From Gemmatimonadota bacterium (lineage in GTDB: Bacteria; Latescibacterota; UBA2968; UBA8231), in the NCBI GenBank assembly GCA_018673255.1, contig JABHDC010000121.1:1-58155 (forward strand): a stretch of 58,155 nucleotides of DNA, written 5' to 3'. The position numbers and the translations under genes are program-made. Below, one piece after another: positions 34,654 to 42,831 of the stretch; positions within the stretch are counted from its first letter, which is position 1, and every line of letters begins with the position of its first letter. A model generated the notes under the pieces. It did no database searches. It had not been told where the DNA came from and worked only from the letters and a program-made list of their open reading frames with translations.

Positions 34654-35955
34654 TTATACGTAGGGGTCCGGCATGCCGCGCACGATCGTCAACTCACCTG
34701 CCGTCTCCAGTTCGCGTACTCGGTGCACCATCCGGATCTGCAGGGCTTCCACATCACGCAGACGCATGGGGCCAAGGAATTCCATCCGCTCCCGCAACTC
34801 GTCCCAGCGTTCCTCTCCCATCACACCTCTTACGCGCTCCTTGAGCGGTTCCTCGGCGGCCTTCAGCGCCATCGCCCACTCGTCCTGGGGGAAGGCTTCT
34901 ACGAGGACCGCCAGATCCTTCCCCGCAAGATTGCCGATGTCTTCGAAGGTGAACATGACATTGCGCACACGCTCGCCGAGGGTCGCATCCCCCGCATCGA
35001 GAGCGTCGAGGACGACCTGCTCGGTGGTGGATCGGGTCAGATTCAGCATGTCAGCCAGCACCTTCGGGCCACCCACATCCTGCTCGCCACCCAGGATGTC
35101 TCGTAGCATGGCTTCGACACCTTCTTCCATACTTTTGAGTACGGCGGGCGTCACATTCTCGAGGGTCGCGATACGGTAGGCGACATCCTTCTGCAGATCT
35201 TCCGCCAACTGGTCGAGGGTCGCTGCCGCCTGCGTCGGATCAAGCTGGGAAAGGATCAGGGCGACGGTCTGTGGATGCTCGTGCGTGATGAAGGGGGCCA
35301 CATCACGCGGCGGCAACTGACGCAGCAAGTGGAAGCGAGGTTCCTCCTCGACGGACGCCTCCAGAATCGAGGTGGCCTTGCTGCGGCCCACGGCGCGCTC
35401 CAGCAGACGCCGGGCGTACTCGCGTCCGCCGTGCCGCACCCACTGTCGGGCCTGCAGATGTTCGTCGAAGGCGGCCAGGACACGCTGTTCGTCTTCGGCG
35501 TCGACCTCCCTGATACTGGCCACAGCCGTCGTCGCCTCGACGACGGCCCAGTAATTCAGCTTCTTCATCACCTCGCTGGCCACGTCTTCACCCAGACTCA
35601 CCAGAAGTGTGCCGGCGTCTACCTTCACCGACGGGTCACATACGCTCAGCACCATGTCTTGCAGGATTCGCCCTGCGTCCTCAGCCTGGGCCCAGACTCG
35701 ACCTCGTAGTGAGTCAGATGGGACATGGCTGGGCCGCGGCGACGACACGGTCGGTGATGAAGCACCGCCTGCGGCCGATGCAGAGCCCGCACGCCGGGGA
35801 CTGGCCAGCAGCGGACGGGGTGGGGGCGGTGGCAGTGGAACCGGGTCCAGCGCCTGTGGCAATGGCGGCGACCAGTCTGCGACCACAACGTCGGTGGCAG
35901 GCAAACCAGATGTATTGCCCAGGATCCGTGGTTGATCGTTGACGTTGGCGCTCAT
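34654..35955 (-). CDS. fliG: Flagellar motor switch protein FliG with proline-rich N-terminal extension
   Basis: 433 residues against the usual 330-340. Residues 1-95 are a Pro/Ser/Ala-rich, probably disordered extension (LPPPPPRPLLASPRR). Then FliG-N (about 110-205, TLLVSLGEDVASEVMKKL), which binds FliF; FliG-M with the EHPQTVALILS motif (226-236), which binds FliM; and FliG-C with MFTFEDIGNL (334-343) and the charged helix KDLAVLVEAFPQDEWAMAL that faces the stator. All three domains look intact, so torque generation should be possible. The start ATG overlaps the stop of the upstream fliN-type gene (ATGA), a sign of translational coupling. The extension is unusual and unexplained. Confidence 0.95.
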   Translation of the reverse strand: MSANVNDQPRILGNTSGLPATDVVVADWSPPLPQALDPVPLPPPPPRPLLASPRRAGSASAAGGASSPTVSSPRPSHVPSDSLRGRVWAQAEDAGRILQDMVLSVCDPSVKVDAGTLLVSLGEDVASEVMKKLNYWAVVEATTAVASIREVDAEDEQRVLAAFDEHLQARQWVRHGGREYARRLLERAVGRSKATSILEASVEEEPRFHLLRQLPPRDVAPFITHEHPQTVALILSQLDPTQAAATLDQLAEDLQKDVAYRIATLENVTPAVLKSMEEGVEAMLRDILGGEQDVGGPKVLADMLNLTRSTTEQVVLDALDAGDATLGERVRNVMFTFEDIGNLAGKDLAVLVEAFPQDEWAMALKAAEEPLKERVRGVMGEERWDELRERMEFLGPMRLRDVEALQIRMVHRVRELETAGELTIVRGMPDPYV

Positions 35956-36275
35956 GCCTCCTCCTCGCGTGTCGCCGGGCTCGTCTCGACGACCTGTGTG
36001 GCGCGACGATCCGCCTCGATGATCGGCTCCAGTCGAGTCAATCGGAGACAGATGCGGTCAGCAACAACGACGGCTTCCCCTTCACCGAAGGGATGATTGT
36101 TGATCGTCACCTCGTAGGGTTCGCCGGCCAGTCGGGTCAGAGTGATGGTGTCTCCAGCCGACAGCTGCGCAGCCTCACGCAGACTCAGACGTGTCTGGCC
36201 CAACTCGACGACAGCAGCCACCATGAGGTCGGCCAGATCATAGATCGTGGACTTGCCGGCCAGCGCGGTATGCAC
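35952..36275 (-). CDS. fliN: FliN-type (SpoA) motor switch protein, copy 2
   Basis: 107 residues from a GTG at 36275. This start is chosen because AAGGAGG lies 7 bp upstream; two in-frame ATGs at 36305 and 36302 overlap the preceding gene and lack a site. A single SpoA domain covers about 14-85: LMVAAVVELGQTRLSLREAAQLSAGDTITL, with the ADLMVAAVVELG strand and the hydrophobic VADRICLRLTRL end. FliN tetramers form the base of the C-ring and contact the export ATPase regulator FliH. It overlaps fliG by 4 bp (ATGA). The C-terminal tail is short and acidic (TREEEA). It is the second of two FliN-like genes in this operon, perhaps a FliN/FliY division of labour. Confidence 0.88.
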   Translation of the reverse strand: MHTALAGKSTIYDLADLMVAAVVELGQTRLSLREAAQLSAGDTITLTRLAGEPYEVTINNHPFGEGEAVVVADRICLRLTRLEPIIEADRRATQVVETSPATREEEA

Positions 36276-36294
36276 GATGCGTCCTCCTTCGTCC

Positions 36295-36576
36295 CTACGC
36301 ATCATGGATGTCGTCAGTCAGGATCTCGGTGATCCGAACGCCGAAATTCTCACCCACAGTGACCACCTCGCCCCGCGCGAAGAGACGCCCGTTCAGACGG
36401 ATGTCCACTGGATCTCCCACATTCCGATTCAGTTCCATCATGGACTGTTCCGACAGATCCAGGGCACTGTCGAGACTCATCATACTGCGGCCCAATTCAA
36501 CGGATACAGTCATGTCGACATCGTCCACCAGTGCGGCAGTGTCCGGGGTCGTGTTCTGTGTTGCCTTGCTTGCCAT
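36295..36576 (-). CDS. fliN: FliN-type (SpoA) motor switch protein, copy 1
   Basis: 93 residues from the ATG at 36576, preceded by AGGGAGA at about 8 bp. The single SpoA domain (about 18-90) has the typical order: DMTVSVELGRSMMSLDSALDL, the VGDPVDIRLNGRLFARGEVV core, and GENFGVRITEIL. This copy is closer to canonical FliN (the ELGR, LNG and ARGEVV positions match) than copy 2. The short N-terminus (ASKATQNTTPDTAALVDDV) is polar. It follows the anti-sigma gene by 37 bp and precedes copy 2 by 19 bp. Confidence 0.92.
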   Translation of the reverse strand: MASKATQNTTPDTAALVDDVDMTVSVELGRSMMSLDSALDLSEQSMMELNRNVGDPVDIRLNGRLFARGEVVTVGENFGVRITEILTDDIHDA

Positions 36577-36613
36577 GGAGGGATCTCCCTGGGGATGTGC
36601 CATTCGTATGGTT

Positions 36614-37087
36614 TCAGGAACCACTTCGCAGTTGATCGATACTGGCCTCGCGCGGAACACCCGGGCGAAAGGGGTTGTCACGTACACGGATGCTGTCGGC
36701 TGAGTCGCGACCGTATGCCTCAATCGTGGCATCGACTGGTGCCCCCATCTGTGGGTCACGGTGCAGGTCACGCCGCAGCCCATCCACCGTCCGGCGCAGA
36801 TCCTGCACTTCGGCAGCCAGGCCTTTCAGCAACAGCGTCAGATCCTGCAACCCGTCGCCGGTGCGCACCTCGTCCTGCAATTGCGATTCAATGCCGGACC
36901 ACAGCCCATCCGGCGCGGCGTCGGCCGTCGCCTCGTGCGCCGTCTCCCACGCCGCTTGATGACTCTCGAACTCGCCGCGACACGTCTCACAGCCATCCAG
37001 ATGGCTTTCCAGTTCGATGCGTTCGTCCATCGGCAACTCATCATCGAGATAGGCCGACAGATTCCGTTCGCAGGTAAAGCAGTTCAT
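36614..37087 (-). CDS. Zinc-finger (ZAS) anti-sigma factor, soluble
   Basis: 157 residues. The N-terminal anti-sigma zinc domain is clear: C3 and C6 in MNCFTCERNL, then H29, C33 and C36 in SHLDGCETC, giving the HxxxCxxC motif of ZAS-domain anti-sigma factors that bind ECF sigma factors. The C-terminal part has a helical, probably coiled-coil segment (TLLLKGLAAEVQDLRRTVDGL) and no membrane helix, so it is predicted to be cytoplasmic, as in redox-sensing RsrA/ChrR types rather than RseA types. It lies 27 bp after the sigma gene and directly before the C-ring genes. Confidence 0.88.
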   Translation of the reverse strand: MNCFTCERNLSAYLDDELPMDERIELESHLDGCETCRGEFESHQAAWETAHEATADAAPDGLWSGIESQLQDEVRTGDGLQDLTLLLKGLAAEVQDLRRTVDGLRRDLHRDPQMGAPVDATIEAYGRDSADSIRVRDNPFRPGVPREASIDQLRSGS

Positions 37088-37114
37088 CGTGTCACTTTCA
37101 TCAGTCCTGGGGTT

Positions 37115-37774
37115 TCATGAGTCCAGATACTTCTTGAGCATATCACGCACTCGCTTGCGGGCCCGATGGACGCGAACCTTCACCGCATCCTCTGAGCAAT
37201 CGACGATCTGCCCGATGTCTCGGTACTTCATGCCCACCTGGGTGGCCAACACGAAGAGCAGTCGTTGACCCTCCGGCAGACTGGCGATCGCCGCCTCGAC
37301 GCGCTGAACCAGTTCCTTGTGCACCAGCTCCTGTTCAGGGTTCTGGCCGCCACTCAGGGGCACGACATTCTCAATCTCTGTCACGTCGCCGAATACCGGT
37401 CGCCGTTTGCGCGTCTCGGCCATGCAGCGATTGGCAGCAATTCGATACAGCCACGTGCCAAAACTCGATTCGGCCCGGAAGCTGCCCACGTGGCGGAAGG
37501 CCTGGATGAAGACCTCCTGCGTCAGGTCCTCAGCGTCGTCACGATTGCCGGCCATGTGACGGCACAGAGCGAAGACCCGATCCCGATAGATCTCGTATAT
37601 ATGCCGGAAGGCCCGTGCATCGCCCTGCTGACAGGCAGCGATCAGGCCAATATCCGCTTGTTGTTCCAAAAGCTTTGCTTTCTGGTTCGGCAACGCTCGG
37701 TGGGACTTGTGTGTCTGGCTCACACGATGCCTGAGCACGATGACCTGAGCACCATGACAGGCTACCCGACTCAC
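37115..37774 (-). CDS. ECF-family RNA polymerase sigma factor
   Basis: 219 residues from a GTG with AGGA 10 bp upstream; later GTGs (codons 13 and 18) are possible starts. Region 2 (about 50-125) contains FRHIYEIYRDRVFALCRHM, the DAEDLTQEVFIQAF core-binding helix and SFGTWLYRIAANRCMAETRKRR for -10 recognition. Region 4 (about 155-212) contains ALLPEGQR-like SLPEGQRLLFVLATQ and the helix-turn-helix MKYRDIGQIVDCSEDAVKVRVHRARKR. It heads an operon with its zinc anti-sigma factor and the flagellar C-ring genes. The simplest model is that it controls this operon or other flagellar genes, which is unusual because such genes are normally driven by sigma-54 or FliA. Confidence 0.93.
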   Translation of the reverse strand: MSRVACHGAQVIVLRHRVSQTHKSHRALPNQKAKLLEQQADIGLIAACQQGDARAFRHIYEIYRDRVFALCRHMAGNRDDAEDLTQEVFIQAFRHVGSFRAESSFGTWLYRIAANRCMAETRKRRPVFGDVTEIENVVPLSGGQNPEQELVHKELVQRVEAAIASLPEGQRLLFVLATQVGMKYRDIGQIVDCSEDAVKVRVHRARKRVRDMLKKYLDS

Positions 37775-38101
37775 TACTTTGGAGTCCTGTCGAGGTGGAA
37801 GGTTACATGGTGATGGAAGAAAAGTGAATTCTTATCGATTCCGGGTCACTCTGCCGCTCCGGCGCCGCCAACGAGACCGGCGTGACATGACCGCCCCGCC
37901 CTATGGCCCTAAGTGAGACGAGCGTGGCCCGATGGTGACGTGAGTGACTCACTCGAACCGTGCGTGTACGATCTGTCGTGTTGTGCCCGATGGCCTTTCT
38001 CAGAGAAGACCTCAGGTGGCACCCCTGTTGCATTACGCAACGCGTTTGGGATCCCCTGTCGAATGTCGACGGATTCCTACTGAATCTTGGAGGTGGAGAA
38101 G
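37775..38101. other. Divergent intergenic region between sigma-factor operon and fadL-like gene
   Basis: 327 bp without a gene. The right part contains a canonical sigma-54 promoter for the FadL-type gene (38017-38032). The left part should hold the ECF operon promoter, but I could not pick a confident -35/-10 pair. Confidence 0.6.
38017..38032 (+). promoter_or_regulatory. Sigma-54 promoter of the FadL-type porin gene
   Basis: TGGCAC-CCCTG-TTGCA fits the sigma-54 consensus exactly: GG at 38018-38019, ten bases, then GC at 38030-38031. Transcription would start near 38043, leaving about a 60-nt leader before the ATG at 38102. The -12 region also forms a short GTTGC/GCAAC inverted repeat. Confidence 0.78.
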
Positions 38102-39592
38102 ATGAGACGTTTGCACCGCTCGGTGAGGACACTATCGCTGTTGGCCCTGATTGGCATCGCGCCCGTCTGGGCAACCAATGGCATGAACATGGAAGGTTAC
38201 GGTCCGATCGCTTCGGGCATGGGGGGTGCGTCGCTGGCCTATGAGAATGGCACAGCGGCTCTGATGAACAACCCCGCAACCCTGGCATTGATCGCTCCCG
38301 GCCAGCGCCGTCTCGATCTGGCCTTCGGTCGGCTCGGTCCCGAGGTTTTTGCCAATGTCAGCACCCCCTTGGGTGTACTCAAAGCAAAATCGCACGGCGA
38401 CTCCTATGTCATGCCGGCCATCGGTTTCATCACCAAAGGCGAACGAATCACCTACGGTGCGGGTATCTTTGCGCAAGGCGGCATGGGCACCGAGTTCAGC
38501 CGCACGTCGTGGTTGTCTGACCCGAGCCAGGGTGCCAACACGGCCCTCGCTCAAGGGTTGCACAATCGATCCGAAGTGAGTGTGGGGCGGTTCCTGGTAC
38601 CCGTCGCCTACGACGTGAATGAGAACCTGCGGATCGGCGTCACGGGCGATCTGGTCTGGGCCGGTCTGGATCTGCAATTGGCCATGTCCCAGGCACAGTT
38701 CGTCGACCTGGCCACGACGCAGAACGGTGGGTCGGTCGGCGGTTCGCTGGCGCAGGTCTTTGGTGCGTTGTACGAACCCTTCGGCGGCACGGGCATCCGG
38801 CAACTCCATCATGCCTACTTCGATTTCTCCGACGACAGTTCCATGACCGGTGAGGCCAAGGGCACAGGCTTCGGCGCCAAGATCGGCGCCGTCTATTCCA
38901 TCACGCCGGAACTACAGGTGGGCGCCACCTATCATACCAAGACCGCAATCAGCGATCTGGAATCCGACGACGCGACCATGGAGATCGCGGTCAATGTCGA
39001 CACGGGACTGCTGCAGACTGGGGTGCCCAGTGGCCAGTATGCGGATCTGGCGATCCCCGTGTCCGGCAAGATCACGATCGTCGACTTCCAGTGGCCGGCC
39101 ACGATGGGGATTGGCCTGGCCTACCAGGCGACACCCCGGCTGTTTGTGGCCGCCGATGTTCGGCAGATCCAGTGGTCGGGCGTCATGGAGGATTTCTCCA
39201 TGGTCTTCGACGCGGCCGGATCAGCTGAGAATGGCGGTTTCGCCTCGCAGTCGTTGGAGGCCACCCTCTTCCAGCATTGGGATGACCAGAATGTCATTTC
39301 CCTGGGTGCTGCCTTCGAGGCCACTCAGGACCTGATCGTGCGGGCCGGGATCAACCAAGCCAGCAATCCAGTTCCTGATACGTATCTGAATGCCCTGTTC
39401 CCTGCCATCGTCGAGAGCCACGTCTCTCTGGGCGCCACCTACGGCGTGGGCAATGGCAACAGCATCAACCTGTCCCTCGTACGTGGACTCGAGGGTAAGG
39501 GCACCAATCCAGGGAATGGTCTCACGGTCCCGGCGGTGACCTCCACCCATGCACAGTGGAATCTGCAGGTGATGTACTCGCACTGGCTCTGA
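38102..39592 (+). CDS. FadL/TodX-family outer membrane transport protein
   Basis: 496 residues. The ATG at 38102 follows GGAGGTGGAGAAG. The signal peptide (RRLHRSVRTLSLLALIGIAPVWA) is followed directly by NGMNMEGYGPIASGMGGAS and the ENGTAALMNNPATLA stretch, the FadL-family N-terminal hatch with the NPA motif. The rest alternates amphipathic strands expected of a 14-strand barrel (GITYHTKTAISDLESDDA-like turns), ending in an aromatic-containing final strand (WNLQVMYSHWL). FadL proteins pass long-chain fatty acids or other hydrophobic molecules across the outer membrane, so the organism should be diderm. It sits alone behind a sigma-54 promoter and ahead of a strong terminator. Confidence 0.92.
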   Translation: MRRLHRSVRTLSLLALIGIAPVWATNGMNMEGYGPIASGMGGASLAYENGTAALMNNPATLALIAPGQRRLDLAFGRLGPEVFANVSTPLGVLKAKSHGDSYVMPAIGFITKGERITYGAGIFAQGGMGTEFSRTSWLSDPSQGANTALAQGLHNRSEVSVGRFLVPVAYDVNENLRIGVTGDLVWAGLDLQLAMSQAQFVDLATTQNGGSVGGSLAQVFGALYEPFGGTGIRQLHHAYFDFSDDSSMTGEAKGTGFGAKIGAVYSITPELQVGATYHTKTAISDLESDDATMEIAVNVDTGLLQTGVPSGQYADLAIPVSGKITIVDFQWPATMGIGLAYQATPRLFVAADVRQIQWSGVMEDFSMVFDAAGSAENGGFASQSLEATLFQHWDDQNVISLGAAFEATQDLIVRAGINQASNPVPDTYLNALFPAIVESHVSLGATYGVGNGNSINLSLVRGLEGKGTNPGNGLTVPAVTSTHAQWNLQVMYSHWL

Positions 39593-39619
39593 AGAGTCAC
39601 ACCAGCAGGACTCGTTATC

Positions 39620-39653
39620 GGGGCTCACGGCACCATGCCGTGGGCCCCCTTTT
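39620..39653 (+). terminator. Intrinsic terminator of the FadL-type gene
   Basis: GGGGCTCACGGCA (39620-39632) pairs with TGCCGTGGGCCCC (39636-39648) with one G-U, loop CCA, followed by CTTTTC. Confidence 0.85.
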
Positions 39654-39713
39654 CTATTCAGGCTGTTACTCCAAGCATGCATCGGCTACCCGCGTGATCG
39701 CGGTGATTCTCCA

Positions 39714-39755
39714 GTGTTGCACCGCCGTGTTGCATTGTTGCGTTGCATGCAACAC
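39714..39755. promoter_or_regulatory. GTGTTGCA repeat cluster, possible enhancer-binding site
   Basis: GTGTTGCA occurs at 39714-39721 and 39727-39734, and its complement TGCAACAC at 39748-39755. The cluster is about 110-150 bp upstream of the sigma-54 -24 box, the normal distance for an activator of sigma-54 promoters. Confidence 0.45.
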
Positions 39756-39841
39756 TTGCTGATCGAAATCCCCGTCCCGCAGGTCCAGATGAACATCCCA
39801 TAACTAACATATACACAGCGTGTTACCGGTCACATCTCGAT

Positions 39842-39858
39842 TGTTGAAGAAGTCAACA
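39842..39858. promoter_or_regulatory. Perfect inverted repeat next to the sigma-54 promoter
   Basis: TGTTGA-AGAAG-TCAACA ends 5 bp before the -24 box. Its position suggests a repressor or architectural-protein site. Confidence 0.4.
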
Positions 39859-39863
39859 TTTTG

Positions 39864-39879
39864 TGGTACGGCTCTTGCG
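39864..39879 (+). promoter_or_regulatory. Sigma-54 promoter of the reductase operon
   Basis: TGGTACG-GCTC-TTGCG: GG at 39865-39866, ten bases, GC at 39877-39878. Transcription would start near 39890, about 78 nt before the ATG. Confidence 0.75.
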
Positions 39880-39967
39880 TAGGAAAAGACGTGGCGATGC
39901 AGACATCGCTGATAGGCCGGCGCGGGCCGGCTATCGTTGTCGAGCTTGATGCAGGAGGGGTGATATC

Positions 39968-42274
39968 ATGGCGGTGACGCGGAGAGAGTTTATCCGCATT
40001 GGGGCAGTGGGCGCCGGGGCCGTAGGCCTGGGTTCAGGACTAACGAGCCGCTTCTGGGGCATGGATCCCCACACGACGCACGATCCGAACACCGACGGCG
40101 ATCGGATCGTGCCCACCTTCTGCGAATTGTGCTTCTGGAAGTGCGGCGTCCTGGCCCACGTGAAGGACGGTCAGGTCACCAAGCTCGAAGGCAATCCCGA
40201 CCATCCCCTCTCCAAAGGTCGCTTGTGCCCACGCGGCACCGGCGGAACCGGCCTGCTCTACGATCCAGATCGCCTCAAGAAACCGCTGGTGCGCGTCAAC
40301 AAGCGCGGCGAGCAGATCTTCGAGGAAGTGACCTGGGATGTTGCCCTCGATGAGATCTCCGAAAAACTGCTGCGTGTACGCGAGACCTACGGACCCGAAG
40401 CACTGGCCCTCTTCTCCCATGGCTTTGGCGGCTCCTGGTTCAAGCATCTGGTCAAGGCCTACGGCAGCCCGAACATCGCCGCCCCATCCTACGCCCAGTG
40501 CCGCGGGCCTCGCGAAGTCGGCTACTGGCTCACCTACGGCCAGGGCCTGGGCTCACCCGAGTCCATCGACATTGAGAACACCCGCTGCCTGACGCTGATC
40601 GGTTCGCACCTAGGCGAGAACATGCACAATACACAGGTGCAGGAATTCGCCGAGGCCCTGGATCGCGGCGCTGAACTGGTCGTCGTGGACCCGCGTTTCT
40701 CCACCGCCGCCGGCAAGGCCCGCTACTGGCTGCCCATCAAACCGGGCACCGATATCGCCCTGCTGCTGGCGTGGATGCACGTCATCATCAACGAGAATCG
40801 CTTCGATCAGGACTACATCTCTCAGCACGCCACCGGTTTTGACGAACTGAAGGCCCACGTCGCCGACAAGACGCCGGAATGGGCCTACACGCACACGGGC
40901 ATCAAGGCCGAAACGATCCGCGAGTCGGCACGTTTCATCGCCGCCCATCGACCGGCCTCTCTCATCCATCCCGGGCGCCACACAACCTGGTATGGTGATG
41001 ACACGCAGCGGGCGCGGGCCATGGCGATCCTGGCCGCATTGTTGGGATCCTGGGGCCGTCGTGGGGGCTACATCCTGCCGTCGAAGATGAGTCTGCCCTC
41101 CTTCCCGTATACGAAGTACGCCTACGAGCCGAAGACGAAGAACGACCGGCCACCCAGCCTGTATCCATTGGCCGATGAGACGCTGGCCTCGGGACTGTGT
41201 GATGCAACAATCCCGGGCAAGACCCCCGATCAACTGCATGCCTGGCTCGTCTACGGCACCAATCTGCTGCAGGCACTGCCGAATCCTGAACAGACCAAAG
41301 AAGCGATCAAGGCCCTCGACTTCATCGTCTCTGTCGATGTGCTACCCGCTGAGATCTGTGGTTGGAGTGATGTCGTGCTGCCAGAGGCAACCTATCTGGA
41401 ACGTTGCGACGATGTCTTCGCCCCCTATTACAAGGAACCCTTCGTCGCCATCCGTCAGAAGGTGGTCGAGCCGATGTATGACTCGAAGCCAGGCTGGTGG
41501 ATCGCGCGTGAACTGGGCCATCGCATGGGCCTGGAAGACTACTTCCCGTGGGCCGATTCCGAGGAATACACCCGCCAGCGCGTCAAGGCGGCCGGCTACG
41601 ACTGCGACACGTTGATGCGAACAGGGGTCGTCAAAGGCGATCGCGTACCGGTATCGGAAGAAGAAGGCATGCGACTGGCCTTCGACACCCCGACAGGCAA
41701 GATCGAGTTGTATTCGAAGACCCTGGCTTCGGCCGGCTTCCATCCACTGCCACAATACGAGGCACCGGAAGAGCCGCCCGACGGCATGTTCCGGTTGCTC
41801 ATGGGTCGCGCGCCGATGCACACCTTCGGTCGCACGACGAACAACCGCTTTCTGTCACGCGTGTACGACGAGAACGAAGTGTGGGTGAATGCCGACGTCA
41901 TCGCCTCTATGCCCGAGTTCGCTGCGACGCCGCCGGTAGATGGCGAGAGGGTACGCCTCATCAACCAGGATGGTGTGCGTTCCGACCCGATCCGGCTCAA
42001 GGCCACCCAGCGCATCCGTGGCGACTGTGTCTACATGGTCCACGGCTACGGGCACAAGGCCAAGGGTCTGAAGTTTGCCAAGAATCGTGGCGCCTCCGAC
42101 TCCGATCTGGTCACCCGCTACAAGACCGACCCCATCATGGGTGGCACGGGCATGAATGTGAATTTCGTCCGGATCGAACGCCTGGTCTCTGGTGAAGAAG
42201 AACAGGCCCCTGGCGAGGAGCAACCGGCCCCTGGTGAACTCGGAGCTGAGCAAGCAACGGGGAGGGCGGCCTGA
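39968..42274 (+). CDS. Molybdopterin oxidoreductase, polysulfide/thiosulfate reductase-like catalytic subunit
   Basis: 768 residues; ATG preceded by AGGAGGGG. A twin-arginine signal (TRREFIRIGAVGAGAVGLG) predicts Tat export. A [4Fe-4S] site is formed by C52, C55, C59 and C87 (FCELCFWKCG then RLCPRG). The molybdenum ligand is most likely C178 in PSYAQCRGPREVG, the Cys-type position of PsrA/PhsA and formate dehydrogenase-like DMSO-reductase enzymes. Further cofactor motifs are DPRFSTAAGKARYWLPIKPGTD, LIHPGRHTTWYGDD and MGRAPMHTFGRTTNN. With the adjoining Fe-S and NrfD subunits it forms a PsrABC/PhsABC-type complex on the periplasmic face. Direction (reduction of polysulfide or thiosulfate, or sulfur oxidation) and exact substrate cannot be settled from sequence. 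A short EEEQAPGEEQPAPGE tail is unusual. Confidence 0.92.
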   Translation: MAVTRREFIRIGAVGAGAVGLGSGLTSRFWGMDPHTTHDPNTDGDRIVPTFCELCFWKCGVLAHVKDGQVTKLEGNPDHPLSKGRLCPRGTGGTGLLYDPDRLKKPLVRVNKRGEQIFEEVTWDVALDEISEKLLRVRETYGPEALALFSHGFGGSWFKHLVKAYGSPNIAAPSYAQCRGPREVGYWLTYGQGLGSPESIDIENTRCLTLIGSHLGENMHNTQVQEFAEALDRGAELVVVDPRFSTAAGKARYWLPIKPGTDIALLLAWMHVIINENRFDQDYISQHATGFDELKAHVADKTPEWAYTHTGIKAETIRESARFIAAHRPASLIHPGRHTTWYGDDTQRARAMAILAALLGSWGRRGGYILPSKMSLPSFPYTKYAYEPKTKNDRPPSLYPLADETLASGLCDATIPGKTPDQLHAWLVYGTNLLQALPNPEQTKEAIKALDFIVSVDVLPAEICGWSDVVLPEATYLERCDDVFAPYYKEPFVAIRQKVVEPMYDSKPGWWIARELGHRMGLEDYFPWADSEEYTRQRVKAAGYDCDTLMRTGVVKGDRVPVSEEEGMRLAFDTPTGKIELYSKTLASAGFHPLPQYEAPEEPPDGMFRLLMGRAPMHTFGRTTNNRFLSRVYDENEVWVNADVIASMPEFAATPPVDGERVRLINQDGVRSDPIRLKATQRIRGDCVYMVHGYGHKAKGLKFAKNRGASDSDLVTRYKTDPIMGGTGMNVNFVRIERLVSGEEEQAPGEEQPAPGELGAEQATGRAA

Positions 42275-42831
42275 TGGCGACGGCAAAGAAACAAGGCGTC
42301 CGTTGGGGCATGGTCGTGGATACGCGGCGCTGCGTGGGCTGCAATGCCTGCGTGTTGGGCTGCATGGCCGAAAACAAATTGCCGGAGAACAGTTTCCGCG
42401 ACTGGATCGTCACCGAGACGACGGGCATCTTCCCGCACCTTCAGCAGGAAATTCGCTCCGAGCGCTGCAACCACTGTGACAACCCACCCTGCGTCGATTG
42501 CTGCCCGACCGGCGCCAGTCACGTTGTAGATGGTGGCATCGTCCTCGTCGACGACAGCATGTGCACCGGCTGCAAGGCCTGCGTCGCATCCTGCCCATAC
42601 GACGCCCGCTACATCCACCCCGACGGCTACGCCGACAAGTGCACCTTCTGCATCCATAAGGTACAGAAGGGACAACTGCCGGCCTGTGTCAGCATCTGTC
42701 CGACGACGGCACTGGTCTTCGGCGATCTGAATGACCCCCACAGCGAGGCCTCGCAATTGTTGGCTTCGCGTTCCCACAAGAGTCTCAAGCCCGAACTGGG
42801 CCTGGGCCCCAACGTCTTCTTCCTGAGCTGA
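42274..42831 (+). CDS. Four-cluster [4Fe-4S] ferredoxin subunit (PsrB/DmsB-like)
   Basis: 185 residues. Start ATG shares one base with the upstream stop (TGATG), so translation is coupled. Sixteen cysteines in four clusters are visible: CVGCNACVLGC, CNHCDNPPCVDCC, CTGCKACVASC, and CTFCIHKV followed by CVSICPTTAL. This is the standard electron-transfer subunit that links the molybdenum subunit to an NrfD-type membrane subunit. There is no signal peptide; it is expected to be carried out with the Tat-exported catalytic subunit. It is directly followed by the first YeeE/YedE half-transporter, with no spacing. Confidence 0.95.
   Translation: MATAKKQGVRWGMVVDTRRCVGCNACVLGCMAENKLPENSFRDWIVTETTGIFPHLQQEIRSERCNHCDNPPCVDCCPTGASHVVDGGIVLVDDSMCTGCKACVASCPYDARYIHPDGYADKCTFCIHKVQKGQLPACVSICPTTALVFGDLNDPHSEASQLLASRSHKSLKPELGLGPNVFFLS

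Larger units (their letters stand above)
39593..39967. other. Regulatory intergenic region before the sulfur operon
   Basis: 375 bp without a gene: the terminator of the FadL-type gene, a cluster of GTGTTGCA repeats, a TGTTGA/TCAACA inverted repeat and a sigma-54 promoter. Confidence 0.7.
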
